64,000 bases of DNA from JAGDMS01 sp050015455. Its GTDB lineage: Bacteria > Desulfobacterota > Binatia > HRBIN30. Every line of letters begins with the position of its first letter. Within the stretch, counting starts at the first letter, position 1. The notes under the pieces were generated by a model, which worked only from the letters and a program-made list of their open reading frames with translations, was not told the origin of the DNA and made no database searches. Where the stretch lies: positions 12,772 through 76,771 of the forward strand of contig JBEKBJ010000009.1 of NCBI GenBank assembly GCA_050015455.1, read 5' to 3'. A program made the position numbers and the translations under genes. Below are positions 55,990 to 63,954 of this stretch, in pieces.

Positions 55990-57459
55990 CTATTGTTCGC
56001 AGGCGCTCGGCTCGTCCACCAACGGGACGCTCGGGCGCGCTTCGAGAGGAAAGCGTACCAGGAACCGACTGCCGCGCTGCGGCTCCGAACTCACGTCGAT
56101 GCGGCCGCCGTGTTTGCCAACGATCTTGTTCGCGATGAACAGGCCGAGGCCGGTTCCCTTGATTCCCTTGGAGGTGAAGAACAGGGAAAAGATCTTCTCC
56201 CGCGTCTCGCGGTCCATGCCTATGCCGTTGTCCTCCACGTCGAAGGTCATGAAGGGGGGCTCGCGGCCAACGTTCACTCTCACGAAGTGCTGGTCTTTAC
56301 GCCGGTCGGCACGGCAGGCGTCCAGAGAGTTCTCGACGATGTTCAACAGCACGGCTCGCACCGCCATCGCGTCGCCAGCGAACGTGCCAGCGTCGGGGGC
56401 GACGTCGATGGTCAGCTCCGTGTCGATGTCGCTGGCCTTCTTCTGCAAACCGTTCTCCAGGTCCGCGAACAGCTCGGCAGGGTTGACGTCGACCAGCGAA
56501 AGCTCTCGGTCCTTGGCATAGTAGAGGATGTCCATCACCATGCTGCGGATACGGTCGACGTTGCGCTGGACCATTTCCCAGCCTCTTTCAATCCGGGCTC
56601 GATCGTCACTGGCGAAGCCCGAGTTGACGAGGTAGATGCCGCCATCCAAGCCCATGAGCAAGCCCTTGATCCCGTGTGAGATCGAGCCCACGAGCAGGCC
56701 GATTGAGGTGAGCTGCGACTGCAACTGCCGGATCTCCGTGATGTCGGCGGACATCTCGATGACGGCCTCGGGCTTGCCTTCGGAGTTGAAGATCGGCGCG
56801 GTCGTGGCCAGCACGTTGATCCTCTCTCCCGCGGCCGAGGTCACGACCTCCTCGGTGCTCCGGCACTGGCCGTCCTCCAGGGTCAGCCGGGCGGCGCACA
56901 CCAGGCAAGGCTCCTCGCGGTGCTTGTAAACCTTGTAGCAGTAGTTCCCCACCGCCGGCCCGAAGGTCTCGCGAAAGCGCCGGTTGGCGTTTCGGATCAT
57001 CAGGTCCTGGCCCTGCACGGAGATGTAGCACGGGACCTCCTCGAAGAGCTGAGCAAAGTGCTCCTGGCTGCGCTGCAGGAGGTTCTGGAGTCTCTTGAAC
57101 TCGTCGATCACTGTGAGCATCTCCATGACCGACACGATGTTGCCACCTTCGTCGCAACAAAAGGGCGTAGTATGCACCAGGACGTGCCTTTGCTTGCCGT
57201 GTCGCGTGAGCAGGAGTTGCTCGTTCGAGTGACTCTTCCCGTCTGTGAAGGTCATCTCGACGGGGCAGTTCTCACACACATCTTCTCGCTGCTTGTACAC
57301 GCGGTAACAGAAGTCGCCGATGATGCGCTCGCCGAAGTCCGTGCGAACGCGGCGGTTGGCATCGATGATGCGGAAGTCCCGGCCGTGGACGGACAAGTAG
57401 CAAGGCATCTCCTCGAAGTACTGCTCGTAAGTAATGATCGTGGGAATTCGATCGTCCAT
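55990..57459 (-). CDS. Cytoplasmic histidine kinase with two four-Cys PAS domains
   Basis: 489 aa from the ATG at 57459 (GGGAGGA upstream). No TM helix, so a soluble sensor. Two PAS domains share the same Cys layout: Cys20, Cys51, Cys62, Cys65 (PCYLSV ... FCYRVYKQREDVCENC) and Cys144, Cys174, Cys185, Cys188 (PCYISV ... YCYKVYKHREEPCLVC). Such spacing could bind an Fe-S cluster, metal or heme, or act as thiol switches. The kinase core has His262 in GSISHGIKGLL, an uncommon H-box, then NIVENSLDACR, DNGIGMD and FFTSKGIKGTGLGLFI. It is followed by a lone receiver and lies downstream of the Fe-S/receiver fusion gene. Confidence 0.88.
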   Translation of the reverse strand: MDDRIPTIITYEQYFEEMPCYLSVHGRDFRIIDANRRVRTDFGERIIGDFCYRVYKQREDVCENCPVEMTFTDGKSHSNEQLLLTRHGKQRHVLVHTTPFCCDEGGNIVSVMEMLTVIDEFKRLQNLLQRSQEHFAQLFEEVPCYISVQGQDLMIRNANRRFRETFGPAVGNYCYKVYKHREEPCLVCAARLTLEDGQCRSTEEVVTSAAGERINVLATTAPIFNSEGKPEAVIEMSADITEIRQLQSQLTSIGLLVGSISHGIKGLLMGLDGGIYLVNSGFASDDRARIERGWEMVQRNVDRIRSMVMDILYYAKDRELSLVDVNPAELFADLENGLQKKASDIDTELTIDVAPDAGTFAGDAMAVRAVLLNIVENSLDACRADRRKDQHFVRVNVGREPPFMTFDVEDNGIGMDRETREKIFSLFFTSKGIKGTGLGLFIANKIVGKHGGRIDVSSEPQRGSRFLVRFPLEARPSVPLVDEPSACEQ

Positions 57460-57648
57460 GCTGTCCTCCCGCGGTGCCAGCATGTGGTGCTGGCCGAGCA
57501 TGCGCCGGTGTTCCCTCCCCGGCCGGGCAGGCGGAGCACCCGGCGTCAGGCCATCAGCCTCGGGGGTGTGGCTTCATCATAATCCTCGAAATACTCGAAC
57601 ACCTCGCGAACAGCCGTGCGCCTTCGCTTTGCCCCGGCGCAGAGCGCC

Positions 57649-59397
57649 CTACTCCTTTTTGTCCCGCAGCTCGAGGATCCGGTGCACCCCAGTGACCAGA
57701 TCCTCGGGGCTCACCGGCTTGTTCATGTAGCCGTCGGGCTTCTCGGCGTGAGCGGCGTAGATCACCTCGCGGAACTCCGGGTGCCCGGTGACCACGCAGA
57801 TCAACATCGCCGTGGTGTCCGGGCTACCGCGAAGCTCCCGGAAGACCTCGACACCATCCTTGCCCGGCATGGAGATATCCAGAGTGATGAGGTCCGGCTT
57901 CTCCTTTCCTGCCAGCTCGATGGCCTGGTCGCCGTCCGTGGCCTCGATGATCGTGGCGCCGGCATCCGCGAGCACGGTGCTGATGAAGGTGCGGGCATCG
58001 TCCTCGTCGTCGACGACCAGGATTTTCCGGCCCTGGAGGGGCAGCCCGGGTTCCGGCTTCGCGGCGGCTTTTTTCCTGCTCACGGCACACTCCTCCAACA
58101 CCAGCGCTCCCGCCACAAGGTCTACCAGTTGCACCACCTTGCAATCAAGCTTGTAGTGCCTGATGACATCCGTGAGACCGTCGACGCAATTGTGGCACGA
58201 GGTGACGACGATCTTGGCGCCGGTGGCCGCGATCTGGTCTGCCTTAACCCTCGCCGACTTCAGGCGACGAGGCGTGTACTCGGACATCGACATGGCGCCG
58301 CCGCCACCCGTGCAGCAGTAGTTTTCGGTGCGGTTGGGGTGCATCTCGCGGAAATCGCTGACCACCATGTTCAGAAGCTCTCGAGGCTCTTCGTAGAATC
58401 CGCAGCTGCGAGCGTTGTTGCACGAGTCGTGGAAGGTGACCGGGATGGAATTCCTGGTCTTGTCCACCTTGATCCGACCTTCCCTGATGTAGCGGATCAT
58501 GGTGACCACCGAGCTTTCCATGACGAAGTCCTGATCTGTTCCCGACCAATTCGGTCCTTCGCAGCGAGTCGATCGGTAGCCATGGCCGCACTCGGAGATC
58601 ACCAGGCGCTTGCCCCGCAGTTCTTTGAATTTCTCCTCCAGGTGCTTCCAAGAGGCCGCGCCCATGGCATCATCGCCGGAGAAAAGTCCGAAATTCGTCT
58701 GATCCCAGCCCCAGGAGGGCATGGTCCAGTTCTCGTCCGCGGCGTAGAAGATCAAGGCGGCGTTGTTGATCGTGCGCGGGTCGTACTTCGCCTCACGTGG
58801 GTTGATTGTATAGACGACCTCAGCGTCCAGCTTGTCGACCGGGATCGCCGCCTGCTCGTCGCCTCCCACCTGGTCCACGAGCTCTTCCGAGACCCACTCC
58901 AGAGTCTCTATGTAGTCCTCCTCGAGCACCCCCATCTGGTTGCCGATCTCCCAGGTGTCTTTGCTGACCACTCGGACACCTTCCGGCATCACGCCAACCC
59001 GGGTCAGCAGGCCGCGCATGATCCGGTTGAGGGTGGCGGTGTCCACGCCCATCGGGCAGTTGAACGTGCAGCGCCGACAGTTGGTGCAAGTCCCGAAGGC
59101 GATGTCTTTGAGTTTATCCAGATCCTCATCCGTCACGGGGGGATAGGCATTGACCCACCGGGGAAACACCCGGCCGGTCCAGTCGAAATGCCGCTTGAAG
59201 ATTTTGCGCAACTGATCCGCCTTGTACGAGGGCGTCATCTTGGGATCGTCGGGATGGGTCAAAACGTAATGACAGGCCTCGTTGCACATGCCGCAATGCA
59301 CACAACCAACCAACGAACCCACTACCTGGCGCGTTAGCTTGGGCGCCAGCAGCTCCACCATCTTGTCGACTTTGTACGACCTGTTCTGATCGGCCAT
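57649..59397 (-). CDS. HdrD/DsrK-like Fe-S oxidoreductase fused to a receiver domain
   Basis: 582 aa from the ATG at 59397 (AAGGAGGAAACC upstream). N-terminal pair of [4Fe-4S] motifs: Cys32, 35, 38, 42 (GCVHCGMCNEAC) and Cys104, 107, 110, 114 (GTCTNCRRCTFNC). Next comes a DsrK/HdrD-type catalytic part with Cys-rich (CCG-like) segments: HDSCNNARSCG, YCCTGGGGAMSM and TSCHNCVDG. From about residue 458 there is a complete receiver domain: KILVVDDEDD, LITLDISMPGKDG with the phospho-Asp, VTG and MNKPVS. A receiver on an Fe-S oxidoreductase is very unusual. The NarI/DsrM-like gene 11 bp upstream is its likely membrane partner. Confidence 0.88.
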   Translation of the reverse strand: MADQNRSYKVDKMVELLAPKLTRQVVGSLVGCVHCGMCNEACHYVLTHPDDPKMTPSYKADQLRKIFKRHFDWTGRVFPRWVNAYPPVTDEDLDKLKDIAFGTCTNCRRCTFNCPMGVDTATLNRIMRGLLTRVGVMPEGVRVVSKDTWEIGNQMGVLEEDYIETLEWVSEELVDQVGGDEQAAIPVDKLDAEVVYTINPREAKYDPRTINNAALIFYAADENWTMPSWGWDQTNFGLFSGDDAMGAASWKHLEEKFKELRGKRLVISECGHGYRSTRCEGPNWSGTDQDFVMESSVVTMIRYIREGRIKVDKTRNSIPVTFHDSCNNARSCGFYEEPRELLNMVVSDFREMHPNRTENYCCTGGGGAMSMSEYTPRRLKSARVKADQIAATGAKIVVTSCHNCVDGLTDVIRHYKLDCKVVQLVDLVAGALVLEECAVSRKKAAAKPEPGLPLQGRKILVVDDEDDARTFISTVLADAGATIIEATDGDQAIELAGKEKPDLITLDISMPGKDGVEVFRELRGSPDTTAMLICVVTGHPEFREVIYAAHAEKPDGYMNKPVSPEDLVTGVHRILELRDKKE

Positions 59398-59408
59398 GGT
59401 TTCCTCCT

Positions 59409-60101
59409 TCAACCCCTGGCAACCGCCGGTGGCATGCTCCCCCGGTGGCCCAAAGTGCGGCCGATCCAGTACCGCGTGAAGGGGTAGTACAGGTAATGAG
59501 AGATTTTCGAGAATGGAACGTAGATCAGGAAGAAGCTGGTGGCAAAAAGATAGGCCACCCAGTAGCCTTCACCCTTCAACAACCCAGCCGTGTGAGCCGC
59601 GGCTGCAACGCCCACCCCGAACCAGATCGTCAAGGTAATCAAAGAAAAGTAATCGTCCGGTGTGCTGATGAGGCGTAGGACCGGCCTGGCGAAACGGCGT
59701 ATGCCCCGGCCCACCGCCACCACGAAGGCGGCACCTATGAGCACCATGAGCACATACGTAACAACCGGGATCTCGACGAACGGTCGGTATGCGGACCCGA
59801 CGATCGCGAAGAATATGCCTGCCGCCACACCGATGTGAAAGACCACGAAGCTCAGATAGAAAGGAATATTCTTGCGCGTGCTCTCCATCACCCATGGCAT
59901 GCCCACGTTCGCCATCGAGTACAGGGCCGGGTAGAGAGATGTATCACCATAGCGCTCGCCTGGGCGCTGCCGATCTCGGCCCGCTTTGAATCTGAACAAC
60001 CAGAACAAGCGTATGGTGTACACCAAGACCATAATCGTCAGGGCGGTCCAGTGAACCGCCTCTGCAACGTGAAGGAGGCCGCTTGGCCCTGCTTGCTCCA
60101 T
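59409..60101 (-). CDS. NarI/DsrM-like membrane cytochrome b subunit
   Basis: 230 aa with five or so TM helices (HWTALTIMVLVYTIRLFWLF, IPFYLSFVVFHIGVAAGIFF, VVTYVLMVLIGAAFVVAVG, SLITLTIWFGVGVAAAAHTAG, VAYLFATSFFLIYVPFSKISHYLYYPF). His residues in helices (AVHW, FHIG, AHTAG, SHYLYYPF) are positioned for heme b as in DsrM, TmcC and NarI. It probably exchanges electrons between the quinone pool and the DsrK-like subunit encoded 11 bp downstream. No cytochrome c or periplasmic subunit gene is present. Confidence 0.83.
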   Translation of the reverse strand: MEQAGPSGLLHVAEAVHWTALTIMVLVYTIRLFWLFRFKAGRDRQRPGERYGDTSLYPALYSMANVGMPWVMESTRKNIPFYLSFVVFHIGVAAGIFFAIVGSAYRPFVEIPVVTYVLMVLIGAAFVVAVGRGIRRFARPVLRLISTPDDYFSLITLTIWFGVGVAAAAHTAGLLKGEGYWVAYLFATSFFLIYVPFSKISHYLYYPFTRYWIGRTLGHRGSMPPAVARG

Positions 60102-60103
60102 CC

Positions 60104-60631
60104 CTATGCTCCTCCCTGAATCTTGGCCTGCAACGGCTTGAACTCCCGCGTGTCAAGAGCCACGAACAGCACCTCTTTGAGGCCGCCGCCCCGCTTCAAG
60201 TGCTCCTCTACGGTGTCCACCATCACCCGCGCGCACAGGTCGAGCGGGACCTGGTAGAGACCGGTGCCGACCGGCGGAAACGCGAGCTGCCTGATTCCCT
60301 TTTCCTCGGCCCGCTGCAGGGCCGCCCGCGTCGCCCGGCGAAGTTTTCCTTCTGTATCTGGTTCAAAGTACTTCGGGCCGTTGACATGAATGATGTGTTT
60401 GGCCTTCATCTTGCCGGCCGAGGTGATGATCGCTTCGCCAGTCGGGCAGCTACCAATCTCGGACAGCTCCTTCTGAATGGTCGGGCCACCCCTTTGGGAA
60501 ATGGCTCCCCCGTATCCCGCGCCTAGCTTTGCGTCCGCGGTGATATCGTAGACGAAGGCCTCCACCTCCAAGTTCGTGATGTCACCGCGGACCAAGCGTA
60601 TCACCTTGTCCCCAATCTTCTTCTCCGCCAT
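60104..60631 (-). CDS. Macro-domain protein (ADP-ribose-binding/hydrolase)
   Basis: 175 aa consisting of a single macro domain: VRGDITNLEVEAFV, a nucleotide loop KLGAGYGGAISQRGG, CPTGEAIITSAG, KHIIHVNGP and AFPPVGTGLYQVP. Such proteins bind ADP-ribose and often remove it from proteins or hydrolyse O-acetyl-ADP-ribose. The stop is two bases from the start of the membrane cytochrome gene, so it is in the same operon, an unexpected neighbour that hints at control by ADP-ribosylation or NAD status. Specificity is not readable. Confidence 0.87.
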   Translation of the reverse strand: MAEKKIGDKVIRLVRGDITNLEVEAFVYDITADAKLGAGYGGAISQRGGPTIQKELSEIGSCPTGEAIITSAGKMKAKHIIHVNGPKYFEPDTEGKLRRATRAALQRAEEKGIRQLAFPPVGTGLYQVPLDLCARVMVDTVEEHLKRGGGLKEVLFVALDTREFKPLQAKIQGGA

Positions 60632-60683
60632 AACTCAATCCTCCGAGCTTGCTTCTGCCATGCTGTTGCTGTTTCGCAGCGAG

Positions 60684-61157
60684 CTACCTGCTCTCTTCGG
60701 AGGCATGCATTGCAGGACAACCGGTGCTCCCGGACCCTGACCCGGCCGGGTCCCTGTTCATCTGTGCCAGCTCGGCCAGCGACATGTTGTTCAACACATT
60801 CACGATCTCATTGTTGATCCGCTCGTAGACCCACCGGCACTCACAGTAGTCCGACTTCAGACAAACCTCGGGGCAGCGAACGCATTCGACCACGTTGATC
60901 GGTCCGATGGCGGCCTCGATGATCTCGCCGACGGAAATCTGCTCGGCAGGCCGGGCAAGCTGGTAACCACCGCCCCTCCCCCGCATCGATCGCATGAGAG
61001 AAGACACCTTCAGAGCGAGGGCCAGTTGGTCGAGGTAACGCTTCGATATCTTGGTATTCTCCGCCACGCGGCCCAGGCTGACGAGATCCGTCCCTGGCCT
61101 TTTGGCGATCTCGATCATCATCCGCAAGGCGTATCTGGCCCGAGTTGAGAGCTTCAT
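60684..61157 (-). CDS. Rrf2-family transcriptional regulator with Cys cluster
   Basis: 157 aa. Winged helix with the Rrf2 start MKLSTRARYALRMMIEIA, the recognition helix NTKISKRYLDQLALALK, and RGRGGGYQLARPAEQISVGEII. The Cys cluster (Cys92, 95, 99, 105, 107; VECVRCPEVCLKSDYCECRW) lies where IscR and NsrR bind Fe-S clusters. The last 25 residues contain a further Cys. As first gene of the minus-strand block it is a good candidate for the redox-responsive regulator of the cluster. Confidence 0.9.
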   Translation of the reverse strand: MKLSTRARYALRMMIEIAKRPGTDLVSLGRVAENTKISKRYLDQLALALKVSSLMRSMRGRGGGYQLARPAEQISVGEIIEAAIGPINVVECVRCPEVCLKSDYCECRWVYERINNEIVNVLNNMSLAELAQMNRDPAGSGSGSTGCPAMHASEESR

Positions 61158-61563
61158 AAGGCAGGCTGGTCTTCAGATGCCGCTACGCTAATAGAAATAC
61201 CGATCGCGAGGGAATGTCTAGTAATACAATCGGAATATTCCTGCAAGGAGTTTCTCCACGTCCGGCGATCCGCTCGGTGGAGGTAGGGTTAGGCTCAATG
61301 CCAGTCAGTTAAGGATTGTACGAGGATGGCAGGCACCCTTTGAGACGGCCGCTGAGAAAACGCGGCCTCCTCAGGGTGAGCGGCAACTTGTTTCGCTGCA
61401 ATGCTTTTCCCGCCCATCCTGAGGAGGCGCCGTCTTTCAGGCGCCGTCTCGAAGGATGCGATCTTTGCAATATGCCGCCTAAGTGACTGGCATTGCGGCT
61501 CGTCCGCCAAACACTTTGGTTCGGTAGGAGCACCCAAACGCAATTGCCTTCGGTTACCGCCGA
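61158..61563. other. Intergenic region upstream of the Rrf2 gene with regulatory palindrome and large inverted repeat
   Basis: 406 bp without a supported gene. Next to the Rrf2 gene the DNA becomes AT-rich (TAATACAATCGGAATATTCC) and contains the perfect 10-bp palindrome GGAATATTCC (61231-61240), a possible operator. The half next to nikR is filled by the inverted repeat at 61337-61455. Confidence 0.5.
61337..61455. repeat. Imperfect inverted repeat, about 120 bp
   Basis: The outer arms CCTTTGAGACGGC (61337-61349) and GCCGTCTCGAAGG (61443-61455) pair with one mismatch. The inner arms CCTCCTCAGG (61366-61375) and CCTGAGGAGG (61418-61427) pair perfectly. The sequence resembles the CCTTCGAGACGGC...CTCCTCAGGGTGAGCGG intergenic repeats of other Proteobacteria. 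It sits between nikR and the Rrf2 gene and could fold as one cruciform or RNA hairpin. Confidence 0.7.
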
Positions 61564-61983
61564 TTACGCCAACGCCTTGCCTTCCGCCGTTGCCGAGAAG
61601 GTTCCGTGTTTCACCCCCCGAGTCCCGATCAGCCGGTCGGCGATCTTCTTCAGCTCGACGGCTTTCCCCCTGACGACCATGACCTCCAGGCAATGATGCG
61701 GGTCGAGATGTACGTGCAAGGTAGAAACGATGCGCTCGTAATGGTGGTGCTGCAGATCGGTCAGCTTGTCGGTCAGTTCCCGGGTCTCATGGTTGTAAAC
61801 CAGCGTGATGGTGCCGACCGCTTCCGCCGTCCCCATCTCCCACTGCTCCCGGACAAGGTTGTCGCGGATCAAATCGCGGATCGCTTCGGAACGGTTCGTG
61901 TATCCCTTCCGCTTGATCAGACGGTCGAAGTCGCGGAGCAGTCTCTCGTCGAGGGAAATGCCGAATCGTGTGAGCCCTGTCAC
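61564..61983 (-). CDS. nikR: Nickel-responsive regulator NikR
   Basis: 139 aa, GTG start at 61983 with AGGAGG nine bases upstream. The N-terminal ribbon-helix-helix (TRFGISLDERLLRDFDRLI ... NRSEAIRDLIRDNL) is followed by the ACT-like nickel-binding domain. His79, His90, His92 and Cys98 have exactly the 11/2/6 spacing of the E. coli NikR high-affinity site (H76, H87, H89, C95). It represses nickel uptake when nickel is plentiful. Located directly after the cbiQ-cbiO transporter genes on the same strand, it identifies that transporter as a nickel importer. Confidence 0.94.
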   Translation of the reverse strand: MTGLTRFGISLDERLLRDFDRLIKRKGYTNRSEAIRDLIRDNLVREQWEMGTAEAVGTITLVYNHETRELTDKLTDLQHHHYERIVSTLHVHLDPHHCLEVMVVRGKAVELKKIADRLIGTRGVKHGTFSATAEGKALA

Positions 61984-62117
61984 GTGAACAAACCTCCTAT
62001 CCCGGCGCTAGCAGCGCTTGATTCCCACGCCTGTCCCCGTTGAGCCTAGTTCCATTCGGAGCTGCCCGCAGCGAGCCAACGGCGAGCGGACCCGCCGAAC
62101 TGACGCTGGGCGCAGCC

Positions 62118-62939
62118 CTAGTCATCCGTCCCGTGCCGGTGGCTGAAAAAATGAAAATGCGAATGACGATGACTTTCCTGGCCGTGGTAGTGCCGGTGCT
62201 CATGTATGAGATTGGTCCGTAGCAGCAGGTCGGTGTCGCCAAGGATTTCCGCCGCCGCTCCAACTTTCTCCACCTGGTGACTCTCCGAGAGCAGCGCCAC
62301 CCGCATGCCCAGATCGTCCACCAACGACAGGTCGTGGGAAGCGATGACGATGGTCTTGCCGGCCTCGTTCAACGACAGGATGAGTTCGACGAGGAACGCC
62401 TCCGTCTTGGGATCCAGTCCGTTGGTGGGTTCGTCGAGCAGCAACACCTCCGGATTCATCGTCAGGACGGAACCGATGGCCACACGCTTTTTCTCTCCCG
62501 CTGAAAGCATGTACGTCGGGCGGTCCTTGAGGCCATCGATGCCCATCATCTGCATGACCTGGTTGGTACGGTCCGTTGCCTCATCTTCGGAGAGATTGAG
62601 CTGGAGCGGGCCATAGAGCAGCTCGTCGAGAACCGTGGGGCAAAAGAGCTGGGCGTCGGAGTCCTGGAACACATACCCCACCCGCTCCCGAAAGAAGCGG
62701 AGAAAACCGGCATCCCGAAGGGAAGCTTCTGTAACCTCGCGGCCGCGAAAATTGAAGCAGCCCTCCGACGGGAACAGGAGCCCGTCCAGGATGTGGAGCA
62801 GGGTGGACTTGCCGGTCCCGTTGGCGCCGATGACGGCTAAGCGCTCTCCCTCTTCTATCGAAAGGCTGACGCCTCCCAGGGCAGGGATCCTCCCGAAGTA
62901 GTCGTAGCGGATCCCCTCCAGTTCGATCAGGCTGCCCAC
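62118..62939 (-). CDS. cbiO: Energy-coupling factor ABC ATPase CbiO/NikO with His-rich tail
   Basis: 273 aa. ABC ATPase: Walker A GANGTGKSTLL, Q-loop FQDSDAQLF typical of ECF ATPases, signature MLSAGEKKRVAIG, Walker B VLLLDEPTNGLDP, and SHDLSLVDDLG. The last about 30 residues are a metal-binding tail with 10 or more His (HEHRHYHGQESHRHSHFHF), absent from most CbiO proteins. It powers uptake of nickel or cobalt with the CbiQ protein encoded one base upstream. It is followed by nikR. Confidence 0.92.
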   Translation of the reverse strand: MGSLIELEGIRYDYFGRIPALGGVSLSIEEGERLAVIGANGTGKSTLLHILDGLLFPSEGCFNFRGREVTEASLRDAGFLRFFRERVGYVFQDSDAQLFCPTVLDELLYGPLQLNLSEDEATDRTNQVMQMMGIDGLKDRPTYMLSAGEKKRVAIGSVLTMNPEVLLLDEPTNGLDPKTEAFLVELILSLNEAGKTIVIASHDLSLVDDLGMRVALLSESHQVEKVGAAAEILGDTDLLLRTNLIHEHRHYHGQESHRHSHFHFFSHRHGTDD

Positions 62940-62940
62940 C

Positions 62941-63891
62941 TCACCACCTCAAGAACAGGACCCCGATCCCGAGCTGCGCTGCCGCCATCCACCAATCCCA
63001 CGCGGCCATTTTTCCAAGGCCTCGCAGCCTGACTTCACCGGTGAATCCCCGCGACATCATCGCCTTCAATATTTCCCCGCACTGCGCGTGGGTCTTACGG
63101 TAAAGCAACGTTATGCGCTCCGCAACCCAACTTCGCGCCTCCCGGCCACGGACTGCCCCAAGGAGACGACTCTTCTTGGCGAGGTGCATCTCCTCAACGG
63201 CACGTATAAATACGAACATGTACTTGTAGGACAGCGCAATGATGATGATAAATGCGTCGGGGATCCGGAATATGCGCAGTGCCTTGACGATGTCGGTCAA
63301 GGGCGTGGTGTGGAGCACGAGGAGGGAAAGCGCCAGGGAGTTCGTTACCCGGAGGAAGAGCAGGGTGATCTCCTGGACCCCCTCGCGGGTGACCCCAATG
63401 ACCGCGGGGACATGATAGGTCCACAGGTCGTAGGAGCGCGCGAGACGAATCACCGGGAACAGCAGCTCCCCGTCGGACACCAGATTGAGCATGGAGGGAA
63501 ATGGGACCAGCACGCCGAAGATGAACCCGAAGACAAGGATCCTCCGGTAGACGACAAAGACCTCCAAGCGCGAGAGAGCGAACAGCAGCAACACGAACGC
63601 CGCGATCCCCGCCTCGGGCGCGATGGCGTGCTTCAGGCTCACGATGACCAGAAAAAAGGCGAGGAACAGCACCTTGACCCGGGCGTCGATCTGCTGAAAC
63701 AGGCCATCGCGGCGCGAGAGCTCCCAGTGCGCGTACCCGGACTGGATGATGTTCGAGAGGCGGTGGAGGCCCTTCTCGAGGAAGGGTACCGACAGCGCGC
63801 CGTGCGTGTGCGCCGGCGGGTTAGGAGAACGCCGCTCCAGCAGGAATGCCGGGAGGTGATTCACCGCATCGGCCTCAGCGAGAGTTACCAT
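62941..63891 (-). CDS. cbiQ: Energy-coupling factor transmembrane protein CbiQ/NikQ
   Basis: 316 aa, ATG at 63891; an internal start nearer residue 45 is possible because the first 45 residues are not typical. Four to five TM helices (VKVLFLAFFLVIVSL, AGIAAFVLLLFALSRL, ILVFGFIFGVLVPF, LFLRVTNSLALSLLVLHTT) and the two Ala-Arg-Gly-type coupling regions, seen here as KMMSRGF-like (LKAMMSRGFTGEVRL) and AKKSRLLGAVRGREARSW. It forms the membrane scaffold between the S component and the ATPase. The S component (CbiM/NikM) must lie beyond the window edge. Confidence 0.9.
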   Translation of the reverse strand: MVTLAEADAVNHLPAFLLERRSPNPPAHTHGALSVPFLEKGLHRLSNIIQSGYAHWELSRRDGLFQQIDARVKVLFLAFFLVIVSLKHAIAPEAGIAAFVLLLFALSRLEVFVVYRRILVFGFIFGVLVPFPSMLNLVSDGELLFPVIRLARSYDLWTYHVPAVIGVTREGVQEITLLFLRVTNSLALSLLVLHTTPLTDIVKALRIFRIPDAFIIIIALSYKYMFVFIRAVEEMHLAKKSRLLGAVRGREARSWVAERITLLYRKTHAQCGEILKAMMSRGFTGEVRLRGLGKMAAWDWWMAAAQLGIGVLFLRW

Positions 63892-63954
63892 GCGCTCGTC
63901 TGTGATGGGAGTTGCTTGTAAATGGAAACGGGAGCCATGACCCTTCTGAGTAGT

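Noticed and set aside
53183..60101. Dissimilatory sulfate-reduction (dsr) operon
   Set aside because: No dsrAB, siroheme genes, aprAB or sat, and the DsrC domains lack the essential terminal Cys.
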